Source: Hyphococcus sp. (GTDB taxonomy: Bacteria; Pseudomonadota; Alphaproteobacteria; Caulobacterales; Parvularculaceae). From it: a DNA stretch of 64,000 bases. Position numbers and translations under genes: made by a program. Where the stretch lies: contig JANQON010000017.1 of assembly GCA_028289605.1 (NCBI GenBank), forward strand, positions 1 to 64,000, read 5' to 3'. Under the pieces are notes generated by a model. That model had not been told where the DNA came from and did not search any database. It worked only from the letters and a program-made list of their open reading frames with translations. Below are positions 30,242 through 39,569 of the stretch, in pieces; position 1 is the first letter of the stretch; the number at the start of each line of letters is the position of its first letter.

Positions 30242-31258
30242 ATGAACGCCAACGCCAAACCGTCGAAAATGGCCGTTGAGGCCCGCAACGGCAAGCGGGC
30301 GCGCATCACGATTGTCGCGCCGTGCTTTAACGAAGCCGAGACGGTGGATCTTTTCGTTGAAACCATCGCAAAGACTCTTTCCGGCGCCGACTTCGACTAC
30401 GATCTCTTGTTCATCGACGACGGCAGTCGCGACGCGACGCGAGACCGTCTCACGGCAATCGCCCAGGAAGAATCGAATGTCCGAATGATTGCCCTGTCGC
30501 GGAACTTCGGCAAAGAATCCGCACTCACCGCGGGTCTCGATGCAGCCAACGGCGATGCTGTCGTGGTTATTGACGTCGACTTGCAGGATCCGCCGGAACT
30601 CATTCTCGACTTCGTGCGCAAGTGGCGAGAAGGCTACGACATTGTGTATGCCGCGCGTGAGGACCGAACCTCCGACACAACGGCAAAAAGGGCGACCGCG
30701 GGGGGCTTTTATCGTCTGTTCAACAAGATTTCGTCGACGCAGATCCCGGAAAACGCCGGCGACTACCGTCTCATGGATCGACGCGTCGTAGAAACAGTAA
30801 AGCTATTGCCGGAACGTTCGCGCTTCATGAAAGGGCTTTTCGCATGGGTCGGCTTCAAGTCGATCGGGGTTCCCTATGTCCGGCCCGCCCGCGTCGCCGG
30901 GGAAACGAAATTCAATTTCTGGAAGCTGTGGAATTTCGCGCTCGACGGCATCATCGGGTTCTCTACCGCACCGCTGCGGATATGGATGTACATCGGGGCT
31001 GTCATCGCCGTTCTGTCAGCGCTGTACGCAACATATATAGTCGCGGAGACGTTGATTTTCGGCCGCGACACGCCGGGTTATCCCTCTTTGATGGTGTCAA
31101 TCCTGTTTTTCGGCAGTGTACAGATGGTTTCCGTCGGCGTGCTCGGAGAATATATTGCACGCTTGTTTGCAGAGGTGAAGCAGCGTCCCATCTATGTCAT
31201 CGACGAGGTTGTCGGAGACGCGGCGGACGGAGACGCACCGTCGGGGCTAACGCCCTAG
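30242..31258 (+). CDS. GtrB/DPM1-type family 2 glycosyltransferase
   Basis: A 338-aa membrane glycosyltransferase. The GT-A domain has IVAPCFNEAETVDLF, FIDDGSRDAT and the metal-binding VVIDVDLQDPPELI. The family marker LSRNFGKESALTAGLDAA and the ENAGDYRLMDR acceptor loop are present. Two C-terminal membrane helices (about residues 240-262 and 273-297) are typical of enzymes that load sugar onto undecaprenyl phosphate. It may supply a lipid-linked sugar for envelope decoration. No flippase or polymerase gene is beside it. Confidence 0.9.
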   Translation: MNANAKPSKMAVEARNGKRARITIVAPCFNEAETVDLFVETIAKTLSGADFDYDLLFIDDGSRDATRDRLTAIAQEESNVRMIALSRNFGKESALTAGLDAANGDAVVVIDVDLQDPPELILDFVRKWREGYDIVYAAREDRTSDTTAKRATAGGFYRLFNKISSTQIPENAGDYRLMDRRVVETVKLLPERSRFMKGLFAWVGFKSIGVPYVRPARVAGETKFNFWKLWNFALDGIIGFSTAPLRIWMYIGAVIAVLSALYATYIVAETLIFGRDTPGYPSLMVSILFFGSVQMVSVGVLGEYIARLFAEVKQRPIYVIDEVVGDAADGDAPSGLTP

Positions 31259-31380
31259 CCGCCCTGCCGGCGGAAAGGCTTATATCGTTCAAAGGCTTAC
31301 GGGGCAGCCGGCGCGCGGTTGAACCGTTTGGCGCGACCGGGCGACTAATACCATAATTGTTCTGCACAGGAGGGGCGTCC

Positions 31381-31944
31381 ATGCGGCGCAGCCGGGCCCG
31401 CATCTTTGACGAATATCTCGCCAGTGCCGCGCGCGCGGGCGATCGCGGCGCCTTCGGTAAGCTGGCCGAGCGCTGGCACCCCAGGCTCCTGGCCCATGCG
31501 TGGCGTTTGACAAGCGACCCGGAACTTTGTCGCGACGTCGTGCAGGACAGCTGGGCGGACATTTCGAAGAATTTGCCCCGCCTCAATGACGCCGCCGCAT
31601 TTCCGGCCTGGGCGTTTCGCATCGTAACGCGCCGCGCCGCGGACGCCATCCGCAAGAAGCAACGTCAGCGAAAAGTAGATGAGGCGTACACGAATGAACA
31701 TACAGGGCGTGTAGCTGAGGCAAGCGATCTCGAAATGAACGCCGAGCGAGGCGCGCTGCAGGCGGCGATGGCGTCGCTGCCGCCGGATCAACGCGCTGCG
31801 GTGGCCTTGTTCTACCTGCAGGATTTAAGCGTAGCGGAAATCGCCGCAGCGCTTGAGGCGCCGTCAGGCACGGTCAAGACCCGTCTGATGCATGCAAGGC
31901 GCAAGCTTCGCGCCGTACTGGAAGGAGAAGCGAAAAATGGATGA
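31381..31944 (+). CDS. ECF-type RNA polymerase sigma factor
   Basis: A 187-aa sigma-70 family protein with region 2 (LAERWHPRLLAHAWRLTSDPELCRDVVQDSW) and region 4 (LPPDQRAAVALFYLQDLSVAEIAAALEAPSGTVKTRL). It lacks regions 1 and 3, as in the extracytoplasmic function group. ATG 31381 follows an AGGAGGGG site. The stop overlaps the start of the DUF6768 membrane protein by 8 nt, so the two are translationally coupled, the usual layout for a sigma factor and its regulator. Confidence 0.92.
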   Translation: MRRSRARIFDEYLASAARAGDRGAFGKLAERWHPRLLAHAWRLTSDPELCRDVVQDSWADISKNLPRLNDAAAFPAWAFRIVTRRAADAIRKKQRQRKVDEAYTNEHTGRVAEASDLEMNAERGALQAAMASLPPDQRAAVALFYLQDLSVAEIAAALEAPSGTVKTRLMHARRKLRAVLEGEAKNG

Positions 31945-32305
31945 TCTCGACAAGAAAATATCCGAGGCGCTCAGCGTCGAGGACCGCAACATTCTGAACG
32001 AATTCGAAGAGCAGGGGCTCATTGGTCAGTTTCGAACAGTTTTTCAGGGCAAGATGGGCTGGGTGTCGATCGCCAGTTTAATCGTCGGCGCCGCGATTCA
32101 GCTGATTTTCTTCTATGCGGCATGGAAGTTCTTCACGGTCCCGGAGCTTGACGCGCGCGTGTTCTGGGGCGCGGTCGGCTGGTTTACCGCGATGATGGTC
32201 GCCTTCATGAAAGTGTGGTTCTGGATGCGCATGGAATCGAACCGCGTCCTGCGCGAGGTCAAGCGGCTGGAACTGCAAGTCGCACGCCTTAACGGGCGAT
32301 CATGA
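31937..32305 (+). CDS. DUF6768 family membrane protein, possible anti-sigma factor
   Basis: A 122-aa protein. A cytoplasmic N-terminus (MDDLDKKISEALSVEDRNIL) precedes two hydrophobic helices (about 41-62 and 74-96) and a short basic C-terminal coil (VLREVKRLELQVARL). This matches the DUF6768 family that I know next to ECF sigma genes in alphaproteobacteria. It overlaps the sigma gene, which suggests it holds the sigma factor at the membrane; that role is inferred. Its 3' end overlaps the convergent gene by 17 bp. Confidence 0.75.
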   Translation: MDDLDKKISEALSVEDRNILNEFEEQGLIGQFRTVFQGKMGWVSIASLIVGAAIQLIFFYAAWKFFTVPELDARVFWGAVGWFTAMMVAFMKVWFWMRMESNRVLREVKRLELQVARLNGRS

Positions 32306-32753
32306 TGTTGAAGTCTTTCAAATCCGGCGCGACGAGTTCGCGCCGCGCTTGAACAGAGAACAACCGTTCCTTGGAATAGAATTCGAACGGGTAGTCTTTG
32401 CGTGCAAGCTGCGACGCCAGCAACGACGTCGCTCGATCATGCGGCGGCGCATCCAATCTTTCCGCACAAAAACCGTCGATAATCGCCAGGTAAAACACCG
32501 TGATCGTATGATGATACCCTTCACTGTCGGTATTCGGGACGCCGGTTGCTTCGTTATAGCGGCGAATAATACCCGGCATGGCGTCAAGCGCGCCGTCGAG
32601 GCCGACCTCATCGAGCAACATGACGCCAGCCGTCAGATGCGCCCCATGGGTCCATTCCGGCTTCGGAAGCGTTCGCGCTTTAAGGCCCGTCAGGATGTGC
32701 GTTGCATGATCGGCGCTGATAACGGCGCCGGCGTGAATGGGCGAATACGGCAT
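32289..32753 (-). CDS. Conserved protein of unknown function
   Basis: A 154-aa soluble protein without a signal peptide. Conserved-looking features are KPEWTHGAHLTAGVMLL, IRRYNEATGVPNTDSEGYHHTITVFYL and the C-terminal ARKDYPFEFYSKERLFS. The histidine-rich helical blocks resemble a widespread uncharacterised bacterial family whose members carry WTHxxHL and YHET-like motifs. It starts 3 nt after the isoaspartyl peptidase gene and probably shares its transcript. Confidence 0.6.
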   Translation of the reverse strand: MPYSPIHAGAVISADHATHILTGLKARTLPKPEWTHGAHLTAGVMLLDEVGLDGALDAMPGIIRRYNEATGVPNTDSEGYHHTITVFYLAIIDGFCAERLDAPPHDRATSLLASQLARKDYPFEFYSKERLFSVQARRELVAPDLKDFNIMIAR

Positions 32754-32756
32754 GGC

Positions 32757-33668
32757 TCAAAAGGTTCCGGAAAAGAGCTCCTGGTCCGGACCAAATCCCG
32801 CCCGCTTCATTCCTTCTGAATTCCAGGCGAAAGACACCTGCCCTTCTCTCGACACGGCGATGACGCCGCCGTCGCCGCCGAGCCGGGCGACATCCTTGAT
32901 CAGGCCGGCTGTCGCCTGGTTCAGATCGGCGCCCTGATACCGGACGCGCGACGCAACGTCCTGCGCGCCCCCGGCGAGAATAAAAAACTCTCCGAGCCCC
33001 GTGCAGGAGGCGGCGACATGCTCGTCCGCCCATGTGCCGGATCCAATCAGCGGCGTATCGCCTACGCGCCCTTCCAGCTTGCCGAAAACGCCGCCGGTTG
33101 ACGTCGCCGCCGCCAGGCGCCCCGTCTGATCGAGCGCAACGGCGCCCACCGTTCCATGACCGAGTTCGGCCTGGGTCATCTCTTCCGCATGGACGCCCAC
33201 GGGAATGACGTAATAGTCGGCGGGGTTGTCGACGAATTCAAATTTGCGTTTGCGGCAGAAATTCTCCGCGCCGGCGCCCGCCAGCATCACGTGGGGCGTC
33301 GTTTCCATTACGGCGCGGGCCGCGCTGATCGGATTTTTCAGGTGTTTCACGGCGGCGATGGATCCCGCGCGCCGCGTGATGTCGCTGGTCGGCGAATCGA
33401 TCTCGCCGCCGGCCATAATGGAAGCGTCAAGTTCAGCATAGCCCGCCTGGTTCGGCGGCGCGCCTTTGCCGGCGATGTAAAGACCCGACTCTTCCATGTC
33501 GGCCACCATCGCTTCGGCGACGTTGACGCAGCTGGCGCCGCTTTCGAGCATATCCCGCCCTTTCGCCGCCAACGCCAACAAATGAGCGTCCGCTTTAGAG
33601 TAATCGCGACCCTTGCGCGCGCCGGCGCCGCCATGGATCGCCAGCGCTATTTTCGGTCGTTGGGACAT
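32757..33668 (-). CDS. iaaA: Isoaspartyl peptidase/L-asparaginase (Ntn hydrolase)
   Basis: A 303-aa plant-type asparaginase. The N-terminus [12 protein letters not shown] is family-specific. The autocatalytic cleavage site and nucleophile is Thr173 in [10 protein letters not shown], and the substrate loop [16 protein letters not shown] follows. The precursor self-cleaves into alpha and beta chains and hydrolyses isoaspartyl dipeptides and asparagine. It is upstream of the unknown 154-aa gene with a 3-nt gap. Confidence 0.93.
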   Translation of the reverse strand: MSQRPKIALAIHGGAGARKGRDYSKADAHLLALAAKGRDMLESGASCVNVAEAMVADMEESGLYIAGKGAPPNQAGYAELDASIMAGGEIDSPTSDITRRAGSIAAVKHLKNPISAARAVMETTPHVMLAGAGAENFCRKRKFEFVDNPADYYVIPVGVHAEEMTQAELGHGTVGAVALDQTGRLAAATSTGGVFGKLEGRVGDTPLIGSGTWADEHVAASCTGLGEFFILAGGAQDVASRVRYQGADLNQATAGLIKDVARLGGDGGVIAVSREGQVSFAWNSEGMKRAGFGPDQELFSGTF

Positions 33669-33759
33669 GGCCTTTCAGATAGCGCGCTGCGGCGGCCAAG
33701 GCTAGCCAACAGCGGCGTCCATCGCCTATTAGGCGGTGGAAGTCTTTCCGGAGTCGACG

Positions 33760-34482
33760 ATGACCAAACTCGCCCTCGTTCGCCATGGTCAAAGCGAGTG
33801 GAATCTGCAGAACCGCTTTACCGGCTGGGTCGACGTCGACCTCACGGAAAAGGGTCGCGCCGAGGCGAAAAGCGCCGGCGCGCTCATGCGCGCAACCGGC
33901 GTCGAATTCGCGGGCTGTTATACGTCCGTGCAGCGGCGGGCGATCCGCACCCTCTGGATTGCGCTTGATGAAATGGACCGGATGTGGCTGCCGGTGACGC
34001 GATGCTGGCGGCTTAATGAGCGCCATTACGGCGGCCTCACCGGTCTCGACAAAGCGGAGACGGCTGAAAAGCACGGCGCCGATCAGGTGAAGATCTGGCG
34101 GCGGTCCTATGACACGCCGCCGCCGCCCATCGATCCCGACAATCCGGAAAACCCCGCCAATGATTTCCGTTACAAAACGCTCGGTGTCGCCGTGCCCGAT
34201 GCGGAATCTCTTAAAGATACGCTGTCGAGAGTGCAGCCTTACTTTGAGGAAGAAATCGCGCCGCGGCTCGTCGCCGGCGAGTCGCTTCTGATCTCCGCAC
34301 ACGGAAACTCCCTGCGCGCGCTGGTAAAAGTTCTATTCAACGTGTCTGAAGACGACATTGTCAGCGTGGAGATTCCGACCGGCAATCCCCTTCTCATCGA
34401 TCTCCATGAGGGGACCGTTGCGCCGAACGACGCGCGTTATCTCGATCAGGAACGCGCGCAAGCGCTGCCGCCGATCAAATAG
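33760..34482 (+). CDS. gpmA: 2,3-bisphosphoglycerate-dependent phosphoglycerate mutase
   Basis: A 240-aa enzyme interconverting 3- and 2-phosphoglycerate. The phosphohistidine is His9 in LVRHGQSEWN. The family marks NRFTGWVDVDLTEKG, NERHYGGLTGLDKAE and ISAHGNSLRALVK, which holds the second catalytic histidine, are all present. ATG 33760 gives the canonical N-terminus. It is monocistronic by position and separated from the main glycolytic operon downstream. Confidence 0.96.
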   Translation: MTKLALVRHGQSEWNLQNRFTGWVDVDLTEKGRAEAKSAGALMRATGVEFAGCYTSVQRRAIRTLWIALDEMDRMWLPVTRCWRLNERHYGGLTGLDKAETAEKHGADQVKIWRRSYDTPPPPIDPDNPENPANDFRYKTLGVAVPDAESLKDTLSRVQPYFEEEIAPRLVAGESLLISAHGNSLRALVKVLFNVSEDDIVSVEIPTGNPLLIDLHEGTVAPNDARYLDQERAQALPPIK

Positions 34483-34531
34483 CAATGCTGAGCAACGATC
34501 GCGGAAGCGAATGCCGCCCGCGCGTCTTTCC

Positions 34532-35659
34532 TCACGGACAATTGGCGTAAGGCGGCGGACCGTCCTGCAGCGCCCGCGCCTGCAGCGCGAGCCGATATGT
34601 CTCCAGAACCTGATTGGTGCTGGCGTAGCCCGGATCATCGGGAATATTGGCGATGTAGTGATAGTAAGAGCCGGTTGTGTCGGTAAGCGTTGCGCTCGGA
34701 TCGCCCTGGACGCCCTTCCACGTGCTTTTGCTGACCGGCGTCGTGAACAGGGACGGATCGATCACCTGTTGTTTGCCCAAGAACCAGGTGTTGCGCACGC
34801 AAAGGGTGGGCGCCACGTGCCACCCCCAATGGACGTGACAGTTTGGGTCGTTCTTCGTCTGCGCGGTCAAGGAGCCCTGTATCCACACTTTCTTTGGGTT
34901 GAGGCCCATGTCCTTCATCAGCCGCACCATTTCATGGGCGCGGCCCCAACAGCCGTCATTCGGATACAGAAAAGGGATGCATGGCGGCGGGATGGTCAGC
35001 GGGTCGCAGGTTTTCGCATTCATGGCGTCAAAAACCTGTTGCGCCTTGGTCGCCGAGATGCAGCCGAACCAGCGCCACGGCCAAAACGGCCAGCGCCAGA
35101 TCCACCAGAGAACATCGTAGACCCATCGGAACGGGCGCCACAGCCAGAAAGTCTGCTTAGGGAACAAGGGCGGCTCGCCGTCAGGGCCCGGCCGAAAAAA
35201 ACGGACGTCGATAATGCTGTTCGCGTCGCCCTGCGTGACGATCACTGATATGTTTCGTCTGAGCGCATCATGCAGGATTTCGGCGAATTCGCCGAAATAA
35301 GGCGTGTCGGTTCTGAGCGCGAGGCGCGCATGAGACTGAACCAAATGCACTTCGAGCGAGCCGTCTTCGCGAGTGTTGATGGTCGCGACCGGCGATACCG
35401 CCGGCACAAGAAGCCGCGTCACAAACCCGGTGTCAGGCGATACTTCCAGATAGACCGGGCGCTTCAGGGCGGCGAGCCGTTCAAGAATATTGGCGAATCC
35501 TGGAGACCGGTCGTCGGCGGGATCGAGCCTGACCGCTCTGTCTTCGCCAAGAACGACCTCCGCGGCGCTTTTGCGCATGCTTTCAGCGCCCGCGGCGTCA
35601 TCGGTGCGCATCGGTTCAACACGGCGAACGCTGGATACAACGGCGTTTGGGTTTGGCAT
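34532..35659 (-). CDS. Protein-glutamine glutaminase-like protein with a tryptophan-rich segment
   Basis: A 375-aa protein. The C-terminal half matches protein-glutaminase (Gln_amidase-type) enzymes: a candidate Cys-His-Asp triad of Cys237 (NDGCWGRAHEM), His281 (WGWHVAP) and Asp301 (QVIDPSLF). The 44- and 20-residue spacings are close to the 41 and 20 I recall for the Chryseobacterium enzyme. Such enzymes deamidate glutamine side chains in proteins. Residues 171-199 contain ten tryptophans in 29 residues, probably a membrane-interface segment. The N-terminal 150 residues are unrecognised and no signal peptide is seen. Location and target are unknown. Confidence 0.72.
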   Translation of the reverse strand: MPNPNAVVSSVRRVEPMRTDDAAGAESMRKSAAEVVLGEDRAVRLDPADDRSPGFANILERLAALKRPVYLEVSPDTGFVTRLLVPAVSPVATINTREDGSLEVHLVQSHARLALRTDTPYFGEFAEILHDALRRNISVIVTQGDANSIIDVRFFRPGPDGEPPLFPKQTFWLWRPFRWVYDVLWWIWRWPFWPWRWFGCISATKAQQVFDAMNAKTCDPLTIPPPCIPFLYPNDGCWGRAHEMVRLMKDMGLNPKKVWIQGSLTAQTKNDPNCHVHWGWHVAPTLCVRNTWFLGKQQVIDPSLFTTPVSKSTWKGVQGDPSATLTDTTGSYYHYIANIPDDPGYASTNQVLETYRLALQARALQDGPPPYANCP

Positions 35660-35805
35660 CTCTTTCTCCCCAGAAGAATTGCCTCGATTTGTTTATGCCA
35701 CGAAAATGCGCCTGCGCCAATGAATGCGCAAGTTGCCGGATGGATGGCCAAAAGCGGCAAGCCGTGGAAATCGCCAGAGCCCGCCGTTGCGGCGGCGCCC
35801 CTGAA

Positions 35806-36132
35806 CTATCTTTCCAGCCCGTCGGCGATTTCGCGCACCCGCCGCGCGGCGGCTTCGACGGCCCGGCCGGCGGCGCCGGCGGTGTCCGGGTCGAGCGCGT
35901 CGCCGGCGCTTTCCAGGTCGGCGATGCGTTCCCTGGTTTCAAACAGTTCGTCGCACACGGTCAGGGCCGAAAGCAGCATGAGGCGCGCGTCGCCGATTTG
36001 TCCCAGCTCCGTCGCCAGATCGGAAACATATTGATCAAAATAATCAGCCAGGCTTTGGAGGCGCTCCTCCTGTCCATTGTCGCAGGTAACCGTGTAGACC
36101 CTGCCGTTCACCCGGATGTCGACTTGCGCCAT
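35806..36132 (-). CDS. zapA: Cell division protein ZapA
   Basis: A 108-aa protein starting MAQVDIRVNGRVYTVTCDNGQ, the ZapA globular head, followed by the helix RLQSLADYFDQYVSDLA, the LMLLSALTVCDELFE helix and a coiled-coil tail. It bundles FtsZ filaments at midcell. It is 5 nt downstream of the ZauP-like gene, and the pair is divergent from tkt as in other alphaproteobacteria. Confidence 0.93.
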   Translation of the reverse strand: MAQVDIRVNGRVYTVTCDNGQEERLQSLADYFDQYVSDLATELGQIGDARLMLLSALTVCDELFETRERIADLESAGDALDPDTAGAAGRAVEAAARRVREIADGLER

Positions 36133-36137
36133 GGGCG

Positions 36138-36368
36138 TTACTCCTTTCCGCGGTCGGCGTCGCCGATCATGGACTTTAAGTCGCCGATGGCGTCGGCCAG
36201 TTCACTGGAGGCGCGCTCGGCGCGGCTCCGGGCGCTGCGGATGTGCCGGCTTGCGGCGTCGGCGTCATCCCCCCCGGCCTGATCGCTGCTGAAGCGGTCG
36301 CCGATTTTGGCTTCCAACGTGTCTAGAGCGTCGGCGAGATCGGCGACGGCGCGTTCTAATAGGGACAT
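36138..36368 (-). CDS. ZauP-like (DUF4164-type) coiled-coil protein upstream of zapA
   Basis: A 76-aa acidic, wholly helical protein (MSLLERAVADLADALDTLEAKIGDRF, then RHIRSARSRAERASSELADAIGDLKSM) with heptad character. A small coiled-coil protein directly before zapA is known as ZauP in Caulobacter, where it acts with ZapA at the FtsZ ring. Assignment rests on position, size and coiled-coil nature rather than strong sequence motifs. Confidence 0.7.
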   Translation of the reverse strand: MSLLERAVADLADALDTLEAKIGDRFSSDQAGGDDADAASRHIRSARSRAERASSELADAIGDLKSMIGDADRGKE

Positions 36369-36537
36369 GAGGCGCGGGTCCTGCTGCGGTTACGGCTGCC
36401 CCACAATGTGGCGATGCGCGCTGATTCTGTCCAGAAGCCGGTTATCGGCCCCGCGGTCTTGACCCTCGGCGACCCGCGATGCATGAAGCGCCGAGGCGGT
36501 CGGCCTAATATTTTTGAGCAAAAGCAAGGACTTTTTC

Positions 36538-38523
36538 ATGACGGAGGGGAGCTTCGACGCCGCCGAACTCAGACGAATGGCGAATGCGATACGGGCGCTT
36601 TCCATGGACGCTGTGGAAAAAGCGAAGTCGGGCCATCCCGGCATGCCGATGGGAATGGCCGATGTCGCCGCCGTCCTGTTTTCCAAGCACCTGAAATTCG
36701 ACGCTGCAGCGCCGGCCTGGGCTGATCGCGACCGGTTTGTCCTGTCGGCGGGGCATGGCTCGATGCTGATCTACGCGCTCGGCTATTTGCTTGGCTATGA
36801 CGGCATGAGCCTTGAGGAAATCAAGAATTTCCGCCAGCTCGGGTCCAAGACGGCCGGTCATCCGGAATATGGTCACGCGCCGGCTGTAGAAACGACGACC
36901 GGACCGCTGGGGCAGGGTCTCGGCAACGCCGTCGGCATGGCGATCGCGGAAGCCCACTTGAACGCCCGTTTCGGGGACGCTCTGGCTGACCACCGTACCT
37001 ATGTGATCGCCGGCGACGGCTGTCTCATGGAAGGGATCAGCCAGGAAGCGATTTCCCTGGCCGGCCATCTGAAGCTCCGTAAGCTGATTGTCTTGTGGGA
37101 CGACAATAATATTTCGATTGATGGCCCGCTATCGTTGTCGGACTCCACAAACCAGCTTGACCGGTTCGCCGCTTCGGGTTGGGAGACCATCGGCGTTGAC
37201 GGGCATGACCCGGACGCTGTCGATGCGGCGCTGATGAAAGCGCGCAGTTCTGATCGGCCGACCCTGATCGCGTGTCGCACGACGATCGGCTACGGCGCCC
37301 CGACAAAGGCCGGCAAGGCCGCCGCGCACGGCGCGCCGTTGGGCGCTGACGAAATCTCCGGCGCTCGCGAAGCGCTTGGATGGTTGCACCCGCCCTTTGA
37401 AACGCCGGAAGATATTCTCAGCGCCTGGCGAAAACTGGGCGCCCGCGGCGGCGCAGCGCGGCTTTCCTGGGAGGCGCGCCTGGCGGAGGATCCCAATTGC
37501 GCCGCGTTCCGCTCGGCGCTCGCCGGCGATTACGCCTCGACGCTGAATGCGGCGATGCGGGACTACAAAAAAGCGCTTGCTGAGGCGCCGCAGAAAGTGG
37601 CGACCCGTAAGGCGTCGGAAATGGCGCTCGAAGTCGTCAACGACGTGATCGCGGAGACAGTGGGCGGTTCAGCGGATCTGACCGGTTCCAATAACACCAA
37701 GACCAAAAACATCGCCCCCCTGACGGCGGAAAACTATGCGGGCCGCTATGTGTATTACGGCATCCGCGAGCATGGCATGGCGGCGGCGATGAACGGCATG
37801 GCGCTGCATGGCGGGGTCGTGCCTTACGGCGGCACCTTTCTGGTCTTCACCGATTATTGCCGTCCGTCGATCAGGCTCGCCGCGTTAATGGGGTTGCGCG
37901 TCGTCTATGTGATGACTCACGATTCCATTGGGTTGGGCGAGGACGGCCCGACCCACCAGCCGGTGGAGCACCTGGCGGCGCTGCGGGCGATTCCCAACCT
38001 TAATGTGTTCAGGCCTTGCGACGCCGTCGAGACAGCGGAGTGCTGGGCTGCGGCGCTCACCAATCTGGCGACGCCCTCCGTGATCGCGCTGACCCGTCAA
38101 GGGTTGGAGCCGGTGCGACTGACGCATACGGATGAAAACCTGTCGGCGCGCGGCGCTTATATTGTCGCCGACGCTGAGAGTTACGACGCGACCATTATCG
38201 CCACCGGCTCAGAAGTTGAGTTGGCGATTGCGGCGAAGGCGACGCTCGCCGATCAAGGGGTGTCCGTCCGGGTTGTTTCGGCGCCTTGTTTTGAGCTGTT
38301 CGCGATGCAGCCGGAGAAGTACAAAAACGAACTCCTGGGCGAAGGGCCGCGGGTCGGCGTAGAGGCCGCGGTTCGCCAGGGTTGGGATCAGGTGCTGCGT
38401 GCGCATGACGCATTTGTCGGCATGAACGGCTTCGGCGCCTCGGCGCCGGCGAAAGCCCTTTACGAGCATTTCGGAATCACGACGGACGCTATTGTCGGCG
38501 CCGTTAAAAGTCAGGTTGGTTAG
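36538..38523 (+). CDS. tkt: Transketolase
   Basis: A 661-aa thiamine-diphosphate enzyme of the pentose phosphate pathway. The TPP motif [13 protein letters not shown] with the later DDNNISIDG is intact. Substrate histidines appear in [12 protein letters not shown] and GPLGQG. The second domain contains [15 protein letters not shown] and the [19 protein letters not shown] loop. ATG 36538 follows an AAGGA site; an upstream in-frame TTG would add eight residues and is less likely. First gene of the tkt-gap-pgk-fba block; gap begins 11 nt later. Confidence 0.96.
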   Translation: MTEGSFDAAELRRMANAIRALSMDAVEKAKSGHPGMPMGMADVAAVLFSKHLKFDAAAPAWADRDRFVLSAGHGSMLIYALGYLLGYDGMSLEEIKNFRQLGSKTAGHPEYGHAPAVETTTGPLGQGLGNAVGMAIAEAHLNARFGDALADHRTYVIAGDGCLMEGISQEAISLAGHLKLRKLIVLWDDNNISIDGPLSLSDSTNQLDRFAASGWETIGVDGHDPDAVDAALMKARSSDRPTLIACRTTIGYGAPTKAGKAAAHGAPLGADEISGAREALGWLHPPFETPEDILSAWRKLGARGGAARLSWEARLAEDPNCAAFRSALAGDYASTLNAAMRDYKKALAEAPQKVATRKASEMALEVVNDVIAETVGGSADLTGSNNTKTKNIAPLTAENYAGRYVYYGIREHGMAAAMNGMALHGGVVPYGGTFLVFTDYCRPSIRLAALMGLRVVYVMTHDSIGLGEDGPTHQPVEHLAALRAIPNLNVFRPCDAVETAECWAAALTNLATPSVIALTRQGLEPVRLTHTDENLSARGAYIVADAESYDATIIATGSEVELAIAAKATLADQGVSVRVVSAPCFELFAMQPEKYKNELLGEGPRVGVEAAVRQGWDQVLRAHDAFVGMNGFGASAPAKALYEHFGITTDAIVGAVKSQVG

Positions 38524-38534
38524 GAGAGATAAAG

Positions 38535-39542
38535 ATGACATTGAAAATCGCCATCAACGGCTTTGGACGCATCGGCCGCCTCGCGCTGCGGTCTATTATT
38601 GAGAATAATCGGAACGGGGTTGAAGTCGTCGCCATCAACGACCTTGGTCCGGTCGAGACCAACGCCCATCTTGTGCAATACGACACGGTGCATGGTCGGT
38701 TTCCAAATGAGGTCAAGGTCGGCGCAGATTCAATCGATGTCGGCGCCGGGCCGATCAAGGTGACCGCCGAGCGCGATCCGTCGAACCTGCCCTGGGGCGA
38801 CATGGGCGTCGATGTCGTCTTCGAATGCACCGGCATCTTCACCGCGCGCGACAAAGCCGCAGTCCATTTAGACGCCGGCGCCAAGCGGGTTCTGGTTTCC
38901 GCTCCGGCTTCCGGCGCCGATAAGACCATCGTTTACGGCGTCAACCATGATCAACTCACGGGCGACGATCATGTTGTTTCCAACGCGTCATGCACGACCA
39001 ACTGTCTCGCGCCGGTGGCCAAGGTCCTGCACGATGCGGTCGGCATTGAGCGCGGTTACATGACGACCATTCACGCTTACACCGGCGACCAACCGACTCT
39101 CGATACGCTGCATAAGGATCTTTATCGCGCCCGTGCGGCGGCGGGGAACATGATCCCGACCTCCACAGGCGCCGCCAAAGCGGTTGGCCTGGTCCTGCCG
39201 GAGCTCAACGGCAAGCTTGACGGCTCCTCCATTCGGGTTCCAACGCAGAACGTGTCAGTTGTCGATCTTGTTTTCACGCCGAAACGCGATGCGTCCGTCG
39301 ACGATATCAACAACGCTGTGACCGAGGCGGCGAACGGACCGATGAAAGGCGTTCTCGGGGTCACGGACAGACCGCTTGTCTCATCGGACTTCAATCATGA
39401 TCCGCATTCGTCGACGTTTGCGTTGAATCAAACGCAAATTCTTGAAGGCAAACTCGTGCGCGTATTGTCTTGGTACGACAATGAATGGGGCTTCTCCACG
39501 CGCATGACCGATACAGCGCTTGAAATGGCGAAGCATATCTAA
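38535..39542 (+). CDS. gap: Glyceraldehyde-3-phosphate dehydrogenase, type I
   Basis: A 335-aa NAD-dependent enzyme. The Rossmann motif is INGFGRIGRLALR, the catalytic cysteine is Cys153 in SNASCTTNCLAP, and GAAKAVGLVLPEL and WYDNEWGFSTRM are conserved. It oxidises glyceraldehyde-3-phosphate to 1,3-bisphosphoglycerate. It starts 11 nt after tkt with a GGAGAG ribosome site and is followed by pgk after 27 nt. Confidence 0.97.
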   Translation: MTLKIAINGFGRIGRLALRSIIENNRNGVEVVAINDLGPVETNAHLVQYDTVHGRFPNEVKVGADSIDVGAGPIKVTAERDPSNLPWGDMGVDVVFECTGIFTARDKAAVHLDAGAKRVLVSAPASGADKTIVYGVNHDQLTGDDHVVSNASCTTNCLAPVAKVLHDAVGIERGYMTTIHAYTGDQPTLDTLHKDLYRARAAAGNMIPTSTGAAKAVGLVLPELNGKLDGSSIRVPTQNVSVVDLVFTPKRDASVDDINNAVTEAANGPMKGVLGVTDRPLVSSDFNHDPHSSTFALNQTQILEGKLVRVLSWYDNEWGFSTRMTDTALEMAKHI

Positions 39543-39569
39543 CGCAGACGACAAACAGGGGGACGCGCC

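Noticed and set aside
35660-35805. 6S RNA downstream of zapA
   Set aside because: 6S RNA often follows zapA, but only 146 bp remain here and no long central-bubble hairpin or conserved closing stem could be built.
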